From Chondrosia reniformis (taxonomy: Eukaryota > Porifera > Demospongiae > Chondrillida > Chondrillidae), in NCBI GenBank assembly GCA_947172415.1, contig OX359202.1, positions 5,008,899 through 5,072,898 of the forward strand: DNA of 64,000 nucleotides, written 5' to 3'. Made by a program: the position numbers and the translations under genes. Positions 25,201-37,369 of this stretch are shown one piece after another. Within the stretch, counting starts at the first letter, position 1. Each line of letters starts with the position of its first letter. The notes under the pieces are model-generated. The model saw nothing but the letters and a program-made list of their open reading frames with translations, was not told where the DNA came from and did not search any database.

Positions 25201-28200
25201 GTGGCCAGATAAACAAATATGGTTGGACAAGCCGAGACAGACCCTGCATGGATACGGTATCCAGGCGGATGCACGTTTAGAGTTTGTGCCAACTCACAGA
25301 AATGTTATTATTGAACTCCCAGACAAGAAGCAATATCGAGTGCGCATCAATTTTGCAGTAAGAGTTTTTCAAGTTGTTGAAGATCTTTGCAAAGAGTTCA
25401 GAATTAGACATCATGAGGAGCTCTCACTAATGAAGTCTCCTCTAGACAAGGAGGGGTATGACAAGCAAACTGGAGGAAAGAAGCTATCAAAGAAGGCGCG
25501 GTCTCATCGAGGTGCCACACCCATCAGTCAGTCAGCTTCGTTTGAAAGTGGTGAAATTTTGGGAGATACTTCAGTCACTGACAGCCCCAGGGCAAAGAAG
25601 AAGTTACCAAAGCTTGCAGTCAAGGCTGTTAATCCTAGCGAAGGAACTGATCAACCCATTCTTCCATCATTTGCGGCTGCCAATCATTTGGGAGATGCAC
25701 CCGATGGAGGGATTTTCAACGACAAAATTTGGAGAACAGTGTATGAAAGAGCTTATCTGAATGGACTGTAAGTGCTGTGATTTGACACTTTTAATGTTAT
25801 TTTGTTATTCAGGAGGTTTAGTTTCTGATTTGAATCCTTTTGAGTGGGTTGAAAATGTCTGATGTTAGCATTGTGTATAAAGACTTGCTAAAAGCAGTTA
25901 GGAGAAATCCTTTTGTCTATAAGGCACACATGTTTCCAGTGATCCAGTTTAATTTGGAATGCTGCAGTCTAATTTAATACTAAGGAGACTGCTGCTTGAA
26001 AGGAATTCTTAATAGAAACAGTCTCTGATATCAGACAGATGCCTTTTCATTTGTCCATAGGAATTACAACAACTTATGGTGTTATAATTAACCCAAAGCT
26101 TATCTAATGCTTCACTAGAATATTTAGACTGTCCTTTGTTCCTGGCACTAACCACCTATTGCAGGTGAGATGACCTCTACTAAATTCAGTTCTCTTGTCT
26201 GGAACTCCTTCTCCTCCTCCTGATTGCATTAGTGATCTAATGTACATACTGTAGCTGACTATGTCACCCTATTGTGGCTAGTTTAGCCAATGAAATTGCT
26301 ACCAAATCATTTCACATTGGCAATCATCTGGTACAGCTGCTCCAAGGGTGTTGATGATAAGAGAGTTGTTAAACTGACATTAGTTCCTAGACCCTACTTC
26401 TCTTCTCCCTCATGAAGAGAAAGTATATGGCCAGCGGCTAAACTGTATGTTACCTACGTATGTAGACCAATAAACATAAACAATGTTGTACTTGCCCTAT
26501 CTACAAGCTGATAAAGTGATATTGCAACCACAACTATTTAAACTTCGTTCAATGGTAAACTTGAGCACTGGTTTTTATATCATTTTAATTGTTTGAAATG
26601 TGATCTTATAGTATATTGCTGGAAGAAGGTAGAGATGTTCGAGAGTAATTAAGAATTGTTTATTATCCCGTTTACACTAGCCCTGTTTAAGTGAGCCAGT
26701 ACCAAACATGTGATGGGTTGATATTAGGAGACCTGAATCTGATTGTGTAATACATAGATCTAACTAAATTATATGGATGATTTATTATTAATTTATTAAT
26801 TTCAATATACTTTATGTGTGTGTAGATGGTTAGATTCCAGTTTATCTTTGACTGAGCAGGAAGTTGCCGAAGATTCCTTGCTCTACTTGCGCTTCAAGTA
26901 CCACTCCATTGCAGACTTGGATCAAAGGGTAAGAGCCAGCACATTTTATAATAAGACTTTCTCGTTAGCACAGTTCTACATACAACTACGTACCTATATG
27001 TCAACATAAATATATATATATAAACATATAAATACATGTAAACAAGTACATGCCAAGGCCAAGGATTCACAGAAGATCAAGATAAAGAAAAAGACAAAGA
27101 CTCCCAGGATCACTGATGAAGGACCCAGTGGAGAAGAAGATGAAAGAAGGGAAAAGAAGGAAGAAAAGACTCCTGTATCCTCATCCAAAAGCTCTCTTCA
27201 GGTTTAGTTCCCCTATAGGCTCTTTTACAGAATAGGCATATAGCATGTAGGAAAATGGTATCTTAGATTTTTCATCCACACTTGTTTACCATGAAAATCT
27301 AATTTTGATAAATCTGTATTAATGAGAGGTTTGTGGTTGATATTAAACTACATACACCCTGGACTTGTGATGGCTGTAGTGAATATGGTGTACGTATGTG
27401 CGTATTAGGTGGATGAAAACCGTATCAACCAGCTATATGAACAAGCAAAATGGTCTGTGTTGACAGAAGACGTCGACTGTACTGAAGATGAGGTGTTTGC
27501 ATTTGCTGCTCTGCAGGTACGTACTGTATGTATGGGACTAAGTATTCGTTAATTGGTCAATTTTCTATTGAGTTAAATTATTTATCCTTGAGATGGTTCA
27601 TCTACGTATAGTGTCCAGAGATACAGTAAGATAACTTAGAGTAAATCCCTGTCATCGAGTTAAATTTAGTTTCAAAACTAATAGAAGATGAATATAGTGT
27701 TACATATAAGATGTCCACTGAAGTGTTGTATACAAGTGATACTATTGGCATGACATTTATTATTTTGGTGAACTACACGACTACCATATTGTTTGGTAAT
27801 ATATGTAGGTACGTACATACAGTATATCATATATAATTGAGACTGCTAAACTATGTAAATATTATTATGGGACCATTCACCTAAATACATTGCCCATCGT
27901 GCATATATGTGGCTATATGTACGTATGTGTACGTACGTAGTATCAAAGTACCTCATTATAGATTGGGTTTGTTACATAATGTTGGTCCTGATTATCAGCT
28001 TGTTCTGATAAAGGAAAATCACCACTGATTAGTGAATGAAGACTAATTACTTCTTTGTAACCAGTATAAGAAGGGAAACGTGAACGGAGCATTGCTGTGG
28101 TAATTGTAGTTCAGTGGCAGAGCACTGGTAGTCATAACCAGCTGTCCTGGGTTTGATTCCCAGCAATTGCTTCTTTCATGTTTTCCCTCTTCATGCACGT

Positions 28201-31200
28201 TTGAGGATGTTACGTACTTGTGGTTTGATTATCACTTTGGTTAATTGTATTATTTTGGCTATGTATGTATATGTATGTATGTAGTATCACTAGAGGTTAG
28301 GTTAATGTTACACAGCGCTCACTGCGTCTGCCTGTATATAGTTTCAAGTCAAGCTTGCCGCAACTATTGCTCCCAACCAGAAGCAGGGGGCGGGACAGAT
28401 TACTGATATTGATGAAGCACTCAGCAATCTCCAGGCCAACCTCGGCCAGGAAGAGAAGAAGTTCACACCTGTAAGGAAAACTGATGAAACCTTTCCTTCC
28501 TTCTGCTTGTTCATTTTACTACTCTTTGTCATTTTACAGGAGGAAAGTCCAAACCTTCAGTTGAAGGGACCCATCAAATACTCTCAGTATGTTGTGCTCA
28601 ATGAGTATTGTTCAATTTCTCAACTGAGAATAGTCAATAGCTTTTTAGTCCATAATTGGTATCATCTTTACCAAATTACTAGTAGTACAGTGCGACCTGT
28701 TTAATCTGGTCACCTATGCGGAATCTAATTATCTGGCTGTATTAGATATGTGACCGACACAGTCTTTACAGTAGTAAAGGCTACATCTTTAATAGAATAA
28801 GGATTTCTTCTAACTGCGTCGAACTTATCTTTGGAAAGGGTCATCTTTCGACTTGGGGAGCGTCTAGAGACGCAGTTTTTCTGATTCTTCTCTCTGCCAG
28901 ATGTTTCGACCCTGGGGGTCTTCTTCAGTCACTAGATGCTCCCAAAGTTGAAAGATGACCCTTTCCAAAGACTACATCTTTAGTTGTCACTTAATGTTTA
29001 CAAATACGTGTACATTGATGCCATTTTGAAAATTACACAACAATGCACAATATTACACAACCCATCATAGTTATCAGATAGGGGCTATGGCAAGCCCTAC
29101 CTCTACTAGTGTGTCAAAAATAAGATGAAGACACCATTTCTATATTTATAGATATGACTGGTTTATATGTATTGTAGTAGATTCTGCATTATTTACTTTA
29201 TCCAAGCAAAAATATTTGGACTTGGGACAAAAGGGTTGGGATATTCAAGGATTTAGTTCATCATTTCATTCTTTAGTCAGTAAGGATGTTCATTACTTCC
29301 CAAATATGAAACTTACATAACAATGAAATGCCTCCTTTACTGTGTTTATCTTCTTCAACTCAGACCCACACGATTAACCCTGCGTGGTGCCAAAAAACAC
29401 TACTTCACTCTCAAAGGTAGGCATAATCTTGCTCTGAAGGTATAGATATCTTTTAATGTTATCTTTTGTTTTTGGAGTACTTGAGGGAATAACCTAGCTG
29501 GTTAACCTTTTTGTTTCTAATGTTCAACCCAACCAACCTCTTCTTGGGCACCTTCCAGTGTCACAACATTGAAATTTAAATGTTTAAAACAACTGTACCA
29601 GATTCTTGTCTTAAGAAGATTGTCACAAAATTAGACAAGAAAATCGAGTTAAACAAACTTGTGGGGCTATTGTTGCCTGCACTCCAATTACTTGGCTGCT
29701 TTAATCAAAAATCTAAATTTGTTAAAACAACTGTACTGTACTCTTACTGTACTCTTGTCCTTGGAAGATTAATCAAAAATTTAAAATTGGTCTGTCTCTG
29801 TTGCTATAGGAACAACACTGACAATGTACAAAAGTGAAGCTGAAGCTAACACAGACACAGTGATGAATAGATTTAATATTTCTGGAGCTGAGGTCTTGCC
29901 AGATATTGATGCTGGAAAGGGTAGATACATTATCAATCTTACATTAGCAAGTCAGGGAGAGGAAGCTATCAGGTTAACCTTTGAAGAAGTAAGTGTTTTG
30001 TTACACAATATTGCATACATTACCCAGCTTTTATCTTTGTATCTTACTTATACTCTCCGTTGCTGGGGCAACCAAGGCAAATTATATTCCACAACAGTTG
30101 TATAACTATAATAAGAGGCACTTTGGCCTCTTATTATAGTTATACAATGCAATATCCTGCTGATAACTCAGTAAACACCTATAAGCTTGCATTATCCCGT
30201 GAAGTCTAGGGGCGAAGTGTATATAACAGTTATACGTGTTACTTGCCTGGTTTTTGATGATGGATTGTACTACATACGTATTTGTCCTTTATGTGTAGAG
30301 TGATGACTTTTGTAGCTGGATGGCTGGTTTTAGAATGGTGTCAAAGGGTAAACAGCTTGCCAAGCAAGGCTACGATACAGAGTATACCGCCATTAAGAAT
30401 GTGGTGGCTTTACAGAACAGATCTGGAGGACAGGCGGCCGCCAACTCTGAAGTACGTAAATGTAATGCAGTGTTTGAGATATGATGTCAGTAATCACGGA
30501 GTGGTTCTGTATTCTGCATTTAGGAATTGCATCCGGAAGACGTGATGCCGCCAAGAATCCTCAAAAAACACAAAACAAAAGTAGTGAGTACAAGAATTTT
30601 ATTTTTTAAGCATCATTCTCATTATTCTCATTCTCCATTCCCAATAAAGTTAGAACATCAGTTGGTTAGGAATAGTAACCAATGATTATTTGTATTACGT
30701 AATATGTATGTAATATATCAAGAGTACAGTACAAAAGTGTGTAACTGCGTATCCTCACATGTTAATAGTATTTTCTGAAATGACATATTAACGTTCATAC
30801 GTATGTAGGCAGGTAGTAACAATATTAATATTGCCTTTACATAGTTACCATGCCTACATATGACGTGTTAATACAACATTATTAGAAAATGTACTGATAA
30901 GCATACTCTTCTACTTTTGTACTCTTGATGATACTCTTTACAATCTGTTATCTATGTACATCTCCTTTTAACTGATTTTGAAACTTTGTAATTCATCTTT
31001 TGAGCGTCTAAAGACACAGTTGGTAGCAATCTTTTTGGAGTCAGACATTTTGAAAAATGGCTATAAAAAGAGGACACCTACTGACCAACCTCAGTCACTG
31101 AAGTAGACCCTCGGGGTCCAAATGTCTGATTTTGAAAAGGTTGTTATCAATGATGTCTCTAGACTCTCAAAATTCAAAAGATTAACCACACAAAAGATAA

Positions 31201-32455
31201 GCTTGATGCAGTTAGAAGAAGTCCTTATTATATTTGTAATTCATATTAATGATTAATGTTGATCTTTTATTGTTAGTTGGTGCGAAGCATCCTTGAAGCT
31301 CATGCATCTATGCTGAATTTGACCCTAATGGATGCCAAACTGCAGTATATTAACAACTGGAAGAAACTCCAAGATTTTGGAGTGTCCCTCTTTATTGTCA
31401 GGATTAATCGAAGCAAGAAAGATGTAAGTGAAATTTGGAGCGAATATGTGGTTGTTTTGTTAATTAGCATTTCTCACTCTTAATGATAAAACAAAATGAT
31501 GAACATTCAATTGAACTGTTGTTTATTGATTAATGGCTAATTTGAATATATTGAAACCTCCCTCAGCAACCACTGCATGCAGCAAGGGGGGAACTCCAGC
31601 TAAACATTTTTGCACTTTGCATTACTCAATTTCTTTGCTATTACAGCCACCTCACTCTTCCAAATACAATTATTGTCTCAAATGTCATTATACCACTTCT
31701 GTATACCGTAAATCAAGAAATTCATGCGTGCATCTAATTCGTGCATATTTGTATGAGGCGTCTCAGCGTGCACAAATTACATCACACGGAATTTCCCCTT
31801 ATAATATATACGTAATTACTATAACGCTCAGGTATGTGCACATGTAGCTTTACAACGTTAAGTGTGAAAGGTAGGAGAGTTTGACCATGAGCTTGCTGTG
31901 GTATTTTGCGAATGCGAAGGTGGTATGCATGAATTAAATCACATTACTTATTCTAGGAATCATCATTAAACTAAAACTGCATAAATTTAATGCAGCATGA
32001 ATTTCTAGATTTACAGTAGTTAGCCTTAGCAGATGATCACTGCATGTCTCATTGGTAGCCATGTTTTTGGGCCAACCCTACTTTGGGCTTTCTAGATTCC
32101 TGTCTGATCTCTCTAAAATTCTTTGCAGGAGGTGATCGGAGTTGCCTACAACAGGTTGGTCCTTATCAATCCTCTGACCTTGGAACAGAAGAAGACTTGG
32201 CGTTACAGTGCAATGAGGTCCTGGAATGTTAATTGGGAGTCGAGACAGATCAGAATTGATCACGAAGAAGAAGAGCTTCTTATTGACTGCATCTCGGCTA
32301 ACCTCAAGGTCCTTCATGAGTACATTGGAGGAAATATCTTCCTTTCATTGCGGCAAGAGAAGGAGCCTCTTGATGTGGGCATGTTCTATAAGCTCACAGC
32401 AGGAGTGGAGAGCCATGCCACTGGTTTTGCATCAGAAATCTCAGGAAGAATTTAA
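22251..32455 (+). CDS. FERMT: Kindlin (fermitin family homologue)
   Basis: Twelve exons join in phase to 678 residues: 22251-22383, 25170-25767, 26826-26928, 27409-27516, 28342-28470, 28540-28586, 29364-29416, 29810-29988, 30299-30451, 30524-30583, 31277-31423, 32129-32455. Kindlins bind integrin beta tails and activate integrins together with talin. Seen in order: F0/F1 ([31 protein letters not shown]), a Lys/Ser-rich F1 loop, F2 ([22 protein letters not shown]), a PH domain inserted in F2 ([19 protein letters not shown] to about residue 500), and F3 ([37 protein letters not shown]). Length and order match vertebrate kindlins. The F3 integrin-contact QW pair reads SW here (residues 601-602). 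It starts 233 bp after SEC23 on the same strand. Intron 1 is the longest (2.8 kb). Confidence 0.95.
22789..23010. repeat. 41-bp tandem repeat, about 5 units
   Basis: CCTCTATTTGGCCCCAG recurs every 41 bp (22789, 22830, 22871, 22912, 22953, 22994) with few changes. It lies in kindlin intron 1. Confidence 0.9.
24038..24254 (-). repeat. Family B repeat copy
   Basis: Nearly full-length and reversed: GCCAAGGACT at one end and AAAATGGTGTGTTAGATTA at the other. In kindlin intron 1. Confidence 0.75.
24390..24520. repeat. Dispersed repeat family C, copy 1
   Basis: Shares GTATACTGAGTTATCGGCAG and GTTGTGGAATATAATTTGCC with copies at about 30048-30240 and 48700-48862. In this copy the central hairpin is largely lost. 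Confidence 0.6.
27046..27268 (-). repeat. Family B repeat copy
   Basis: Reversed copy in kindlin intron 3, starting CATGCCAAGGCCAAGGATTC and ending near AAAATGGTATCTTAGATT. Confidence 0.7.
27988..28250 (+). repeat. tRNA-related SINE copy (family A)
   Basis: The best-preserved copy: head hairpin, CACTGATTAGTG, A-box-like GTTCAGTGGCAGAGC, B-box-like GGTTTGATTCCC and a TTGATTATCAC tail. In kindlin intron 4. Confidence 0.8.
28829..28970. mobile_element. Foldback element with 33-nt arms
   Basis: The arm at 28829-28861 is inverted at 28938-28970 with few mismatches. The core reads GTTTCGACCCTGGGGGTC. It sits just inside a sequence starting CAGTGCGACCTGTTTAAT at about 28687, which resembles a pogo-like end, so this may be a nested insertion. 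In kindlin intron 6. Confidence 0.7.
30048..30240. repeat. Repeat family C copy 2, with a perfect 22-bp-arm hairpin
   Basis: Arms 30098-30119 and 30126-30147 are perfect inverted copies (TTGTATAACTATAATAAGAG... against its complement) around a 6-nt loop. The flanks match the family at 24390 and 48700. In kindlin intron 8. Confidence 0.8.
30998..31190. mobile_element. Foldback element related to 28829-28970
   Basis: Imperfect inverted arms begin TTTTGAGCGTCTAAAGACAC and end AGACTCTCAAAATTC. The centre has CCCTCGGGGTCCAAATGTC, similar in layout to the element at 28829. In kindlin intron 10. Confidence 0.55.
31704..32018. mobile_element. MITE (about 315 bp)
   Basis: Termini TACCGTAAATCAAGAAATTC and GAATTTCTAGATTTACAGTA are inverted. 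There is no coding capacity. In kindlin intron 11. Confidence 0.7.
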
Positions 32456-33850
32456 CCAGTGTGCTTAGATGGAATTTTTACTTTAGTAGTTTCTATACAT
32501 TATGATACATGTACTCATCTACTTTCTCTGTAACAATTTACACTATACCAATTACATATATGCTTTCAAACAATACATGTCATTTGTTTAGAGTGATAGT
32601 TGCTGGATTATTTTTGGTGTAGATTTTGATTTCCTTTCCAGCAACAATTTGCATCATCCAATTAGGGAATTACCGTGTACCAGAATTATTGTAAAATTAT
32701 ATTTTATAAAGAAACTGTGTAACTCGTATCTGCATGTACTAGAGAAAGGGCTATAAATGAAGCAACATTAATTAAGTATATACTATATATGCATAGACAT
32801 GTACACAGATGGATAGACATATACGAACATGCACTGCATGCCACTGGAAATGGGCTGGGTCTTGATTATCAGCTTGTACTGATGAAGTGAATCACCACTG
32901 ATTAAGAATGTAAACTAAGTTGTAGTTAGCTTAAGAGGGAGAGCATGAGGGGGGCATTGCTGTGGCAGTTGTAGCTCAGTGGCAGAGCAACTGGTGGTCA
33001 TAACCAGCTGTCCTGGGTTCGATTTTCCCAGCAATTACTTCTTTCATGTTTTTCCCTCTTTATGATGTTTGATTGATTATATATCACATTGATTATTCAT
33101 AGATACCTCACAGTAAATGCATTATTTGCTTCATTCAATATAGAGTTATTGTATAACAGAATTATTAATACTTTATAAGGTAAGTCTGTATATGCAATGT
33201 ATCATATTTCTTACATCCTATCCATCTATATATTTAAAAGGCCTATATATATTATAGAAAGGGCCCAATTACTGACTGAGATGGGAAATCTTCTAGTTGT
33301 TCAAAATGCATGAGAAATAAAGCACTGTATCCTCATCCAATGCTCCAGGTGCAGCTATATAGTAATATTTGCTGTCTTATATTGCAATATTGTCTGTAAT
33401 ATACGTAAGTCTATGATGCAGAAATGTCCTAAATAGAACATCAAGGAGTCGAATATATAGAGCAGTTAATGAGGCACATGAATGGAGCATTGCTGTGGCA
33501 ACTGTATATATGTAGCTCAATGTTTACCCTTCATCAGTGATCCTGGGAGTCTTTGTCTTTTTCTTTATCTTGATCTTCTGTGAATCCTCATGTGCTTCAG
33601 TTGCTAAGGTACTGGTTATTGGGTAGCAATATTTTGCTGTATAGACCTTCATGCATTGCTTGCCTCAGACAATGAGAGAATTACTATGTAGCAGTTACCA
33701 TAATATTCTTGTCCATGCTCTGTAATATGCAGCATGTTACATATACTAGAAATACTAATACACAGTTGAAATAACAGTATTATGTATACAGCTAAGTAAT
33801 ACATTGGCACTTTATGGTACACCAGTAACAAATATAAAAAAAAATACATT
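32456..33850. other. Intergenic spacer between convergent kindlin and MRPL11
   Basis: No gene seen. It contains a SINE at 32862-33095, a SINE fragment at 33476-33520 and two family-B fragments (about 33282-33350 and 33528-33600). The 3' UTRs of both flanking genes must lie at its edges. Confidence 0.6.
32862..33095 (+). repeat. tRNA-related SINE copy (family A)
   Basis: Has GTAGCTCAGTGGCAGAGC and GGGTTCGATTTTCCC. Head and tail match the other copies. Intergenic. Confidence 0.8.
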
Positions 33851-36077
33851 TTATGATCTAATAACTTTTATTCCCATGCTCCTAGCAGATCCCATTACAC
33901 TTCTACAAATACTCTTCAAAGGAATGTTGTGCATCACCACATCCTGCTGCTTGACTTTGGCTATCTCATAAATGTGTTTGAGTGTGACTGCACCAGCCTC
34001 TGCCCGTCCTACATATATATACAGGCAAGGAACTGAACTGCAAGCATTACATATGTTTGGTCCAGTATATATATAGAGTGCAAGGATTCACGATAGATCA
34101 AGAAGAAGACAAAGATTACCATGGTCACTGATGAAGGGTGGAATTCACAGAAATAGCTGTCTGTCCCAGTGGAGAAAGAGACACTTTAGTATCCTCATTC
34201 CAAGCTCTCACTAGGTTAGTCCTATAGATAGGCCTTTACTCTTAAGTAGATGTAGTGTGTTAGAAACATGGTGTGTTAGATTATTTATGAGAGGAAGGAA
34301 GAACTGTATCTTCAGTTAATGAAGTATTATATAGAGCACCCTATTACTGTATTACCTATAAATACAAACATAAGAAGTGTTTGGAGTATTGGATGATCTA
34401 CTACTGTATTTGTCCGAATAGAAGCCCCAGCTTCTATTTCGTTCCAGTCATTTTTGACCCGGCTTCAATTTGAACCAGGCTTCAATATAATAGTTAAATT
34501 GGTGTTGGTATACGTACAGTAGATATTCGCAGTGCACTCCACGGCCTTCAACTTGATGGAGACTTTCACTTTGACATCGCTACTGCAGCAGAAACTGGTC
34601 AGACGTTACGATCAGTTTGCACCTCAACCAGTGTGTCGATTAGAAAGATTCAGCCGCTATTCGAGATCGGCTTCTATTTAAGAATAGCCCAACTGACCCC
34701 CGGCCTCTAAACGAGACTCGGCCTTTATACGGACAAATACAGTGTGTACACTAAATTTTGCAGGTGGTGCATTCACATACATGCATATACTGACCTGGTG
34801 TACTACTGCCTTTCTCTATTCTGGCGGCCTGCTTCAGGAAGTAGGACACTGGAGGGGTAGTCATGGTGAAGCTGAACGATCGGTCACTCTACAGTGTTGC
34901 ACAAAAGAGACGTCAGATACCCCCTCCTCAAGACTATACCCTTAAGCCTGCAAAATACCTTCCCTTATAGTATAAATATATGGTAATATAGAGATTTAAA
35001 TTCATTGTTGCTTAAGACCTCCAACTAGGTCAATACATTCAAATTGACAAAATTGTATTGTTGAAGCTCATTTAAATCTCTTTATTATCATTATGATCGC
35101 AACAAACAAACCCTATCACTTCATAATATATATGCAAGATTTACAGAGAAGTACTAAGTCCGAATGCCTTACATTTATGGTAATTTTGACTGGAATGGGT
35201 ACACCACCTTTAATGTGCTTTGTCTTTTCATTAAACTCTTTGCAAAAGAGACCAATGTTGACTCCACGCTACACAGACACGCACAAGACATACGTACATA
35301 CGATTATATATCTAAATATATATCACGTTACCAGGGCAACCGGGTGATATCTGGGGTGTTACAAACCTTATATTTCACACTTGAACTAGTGATAAATGTT
35401 ATATCACCAGTAGGCCTACTCATGTTTACTTATCATCACCTTTACAATTGATTCAAGTCATATGTGATATATATTAATTATACCACACTCAAGTGTGAAG
35501 CTAAGTGATATCCACCCTCGACCTTCAGTCTCCGGCAGATATCACTTATGCATCACATTTGAGTGTGGTATAATTTTAACAATAGTACAACATTTGATGA
35601 AAACATAATACTGATGTACAACACAATTGTGTAAGCAAGAAAGAAAATCATACATTCAGTCATCATTATCACCTAGCAACTGAGCCCCACATCTGCACAT
35701 GTGCAGGCTGCTAGGTCAAGTGGGCTATCACGTATTACTGATAATTAAATATAGGGGGAGAAATATACCAATTATTGAATAGAATTTGTACAGATAGAAA
35801 ATATATAAGATAACTGAATGAGATTAAATCTGGGAGTGTTGTAAGGGCTTCGGTCTCAGGATAAAAGAAAATGGATTGTGTAACCATTGAGTATACCATA
35901 AGTAAAGTTCGTCACATGGTCTACTAGATTAGTTTTTCTGTAGTATGGTGTCACCTGTCCTAGGGCCGGTCCTAAGGGAGGCGATGGAGCTGCTTGACCT
36001 GCTGGAACATACATACGCGCGTCTGCCACGACTTTTGATACTACCTTTTGAGCACTTCTTCCAGCTTTGGTCGCCAT
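33851..36077 (-). CDS. MRPL11: Mitochondrial large-subunit ribosomal protein uL11m
   Basis: Minus-strand exons 35955-36077, 35173-35268, 34795-34888 and 33851-34008 join in phase to 156 residues. uL11m binds the L7/L12 stalk base of the mitoribosome. Recognisable blocks are [88 protein letters not shown] and the C-terminal [16 protein letters not shown]. The start is ATGGCGACC in an AAAATGGCG context. Introns 1 to 3 are repeat-rich: family B at 34078, a MITE at 34404 and a hairpin at 35476. It converges with kindlin and is tandem with syntaxin-5. Confidence 0.94.
34078..34292 (-). repeat. Family B repeat copy
   Basis: Reversed, slightly diverged copy in MRPL11 intron 3. Confidence 0.7.
34404..34742. 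mobile_element. MITE with CTGTATTTGTCCG termini (339 bp)
   Basis: CTGTATTTGTCCGAATA at the left is inverted at the right (TATACGGACAAATACAG). The interior carries several GGCTTC-type motifs in both orientations. No ORF; in MRPL11 intron 3. Confidence 0.8.
35476..35575. repeat. Hairpin element, 23-nt arms plus inner arms
   Basis: 35476-35498 is inverted at 35553-35575 (CCACACTCAAGTGTGA against TCACATTTGAGTGTGG). An inner AAGTGATATC/GATATCACTT pair extends the stem. In MRPL11 intron 1. Confidence 0.75.
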
Positions 36078-37369
36078 TTTATAACCGGGCCTAATTATTA
36101 GATGAACAAAAAAAAGAAAAAAAACTTTTCTTCAGTCGTGCAATAACCGCCATAAATTCAATCATAAATCACCCTATTGAGTTCACAAATGGCTGAAGAC
36201 GTTTTGTGCAAGCACTAATACCATAGATCTTAAAATTTACCATACTCAGATTCTTGTCACAAACGTTAAGGAACATTTGGCTACACTTATGTATAGTATT
36301 GCACTAAAATTAGGGTTAGGTATTATCATGAAGCAGCTATCTTGCACTCATTGCATCACGTAATAAACCAAGCACACTTTAATATGTAATTTAAATAAAG
36401 TCTGGTTGGGGCTGTGCCTCAGTATATATAATGACCTTTTTATATATAATTAGATTGCCTATAATGTTAGAGTTTATAAAAATACTATATATTGAAGGAT
36501 AATTACTCCATATATATTATATAGACATAAACTGAGTTTCAATATATAGAATTTGTGGCATATATTGATGACCTTTTATAGGTCCTTGAAATATCAATTA
36601 GTGACAACTACGTACATGTACTCCTAAAAACTTACACATTCATATACAAAGACAAATTCCAGCCCTAGGAGATCCCCCTTGGTAGAAGCATCACTGACTG
36701 TAGTCCGGTGAGGACTAGAGCTGAATTGAAGCTGAGCTTAGCATTTTGACTAAGTCCTAGGTGATGGTCTATATGTGTTTCAGTGCACTGACTGTCCCCA
36801 ATGCCTCTCCACTGATTTGTCAATAGACTCATGCTTCATATTATCAATCAATCAATCAATCAAATCCATACAGCCATATCTCCTATACAGGAGGTAGCCA
36901 CTAGTATACAGTATTAAACATATTTTGGATAAAGAGAAAAAAGAAAATTAAAGAAAAATAGTAATAATAGTCAAGATACATCAGAGATCATCACTCCACC
37001 GCTTTCTAGGCCGTCCTCTAGGTCTCCTTCCTGGTACTTCATCTAGGAACACTCTCTTAACCAGTCTGTCCTCTTGCATTTCTGTTACTTTGCTTCATAT
37101 TATTTATTATGTAATTGCACATGTCACATGTATCTATACACATTCTTAAACATGTAGTCAAATACACACATAAAGCAATCCTGATAATATACAATTAATA
37201 ATAGTTTCTATACAATGTTAATTAAAGCTAGAAGTCTAACAAACTTCTCACATTATTACATATATATTTATGGATATTTTTAATGAGGCAATGCAATTGG
37301 GCATTTCTCATAGAATGTATACTAATAATGTACAATGGAAAATGTAAATCTTGCAATTAATTTTGTCCT
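36078..37369. other. Intergenic spacer MRPL11 / syntaxin-5
   Basis: No gene seen apart from a LINE remnant at 36985-37092 and an (AATC)n tract at about 36843-36866. It holds the MRPL11 promoter and the syntaxin-5 3' UTR. Confidence 0.55.
36985..37092 (-). mobile_element. Non-LTR retrotransposon (LINE) ORF2 C-terminal fragment
   Basis: On the minus strand this reads EDRLVKRVFLDEVPGRRPRG followed by RPRKRWSDD. This is the basic motif typical of the C-terminal tail of LINE reverse transcriptase ORFs and their captured copies. Only about 36 residues remain, with no RT core nearby. Confidence 0.6.
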
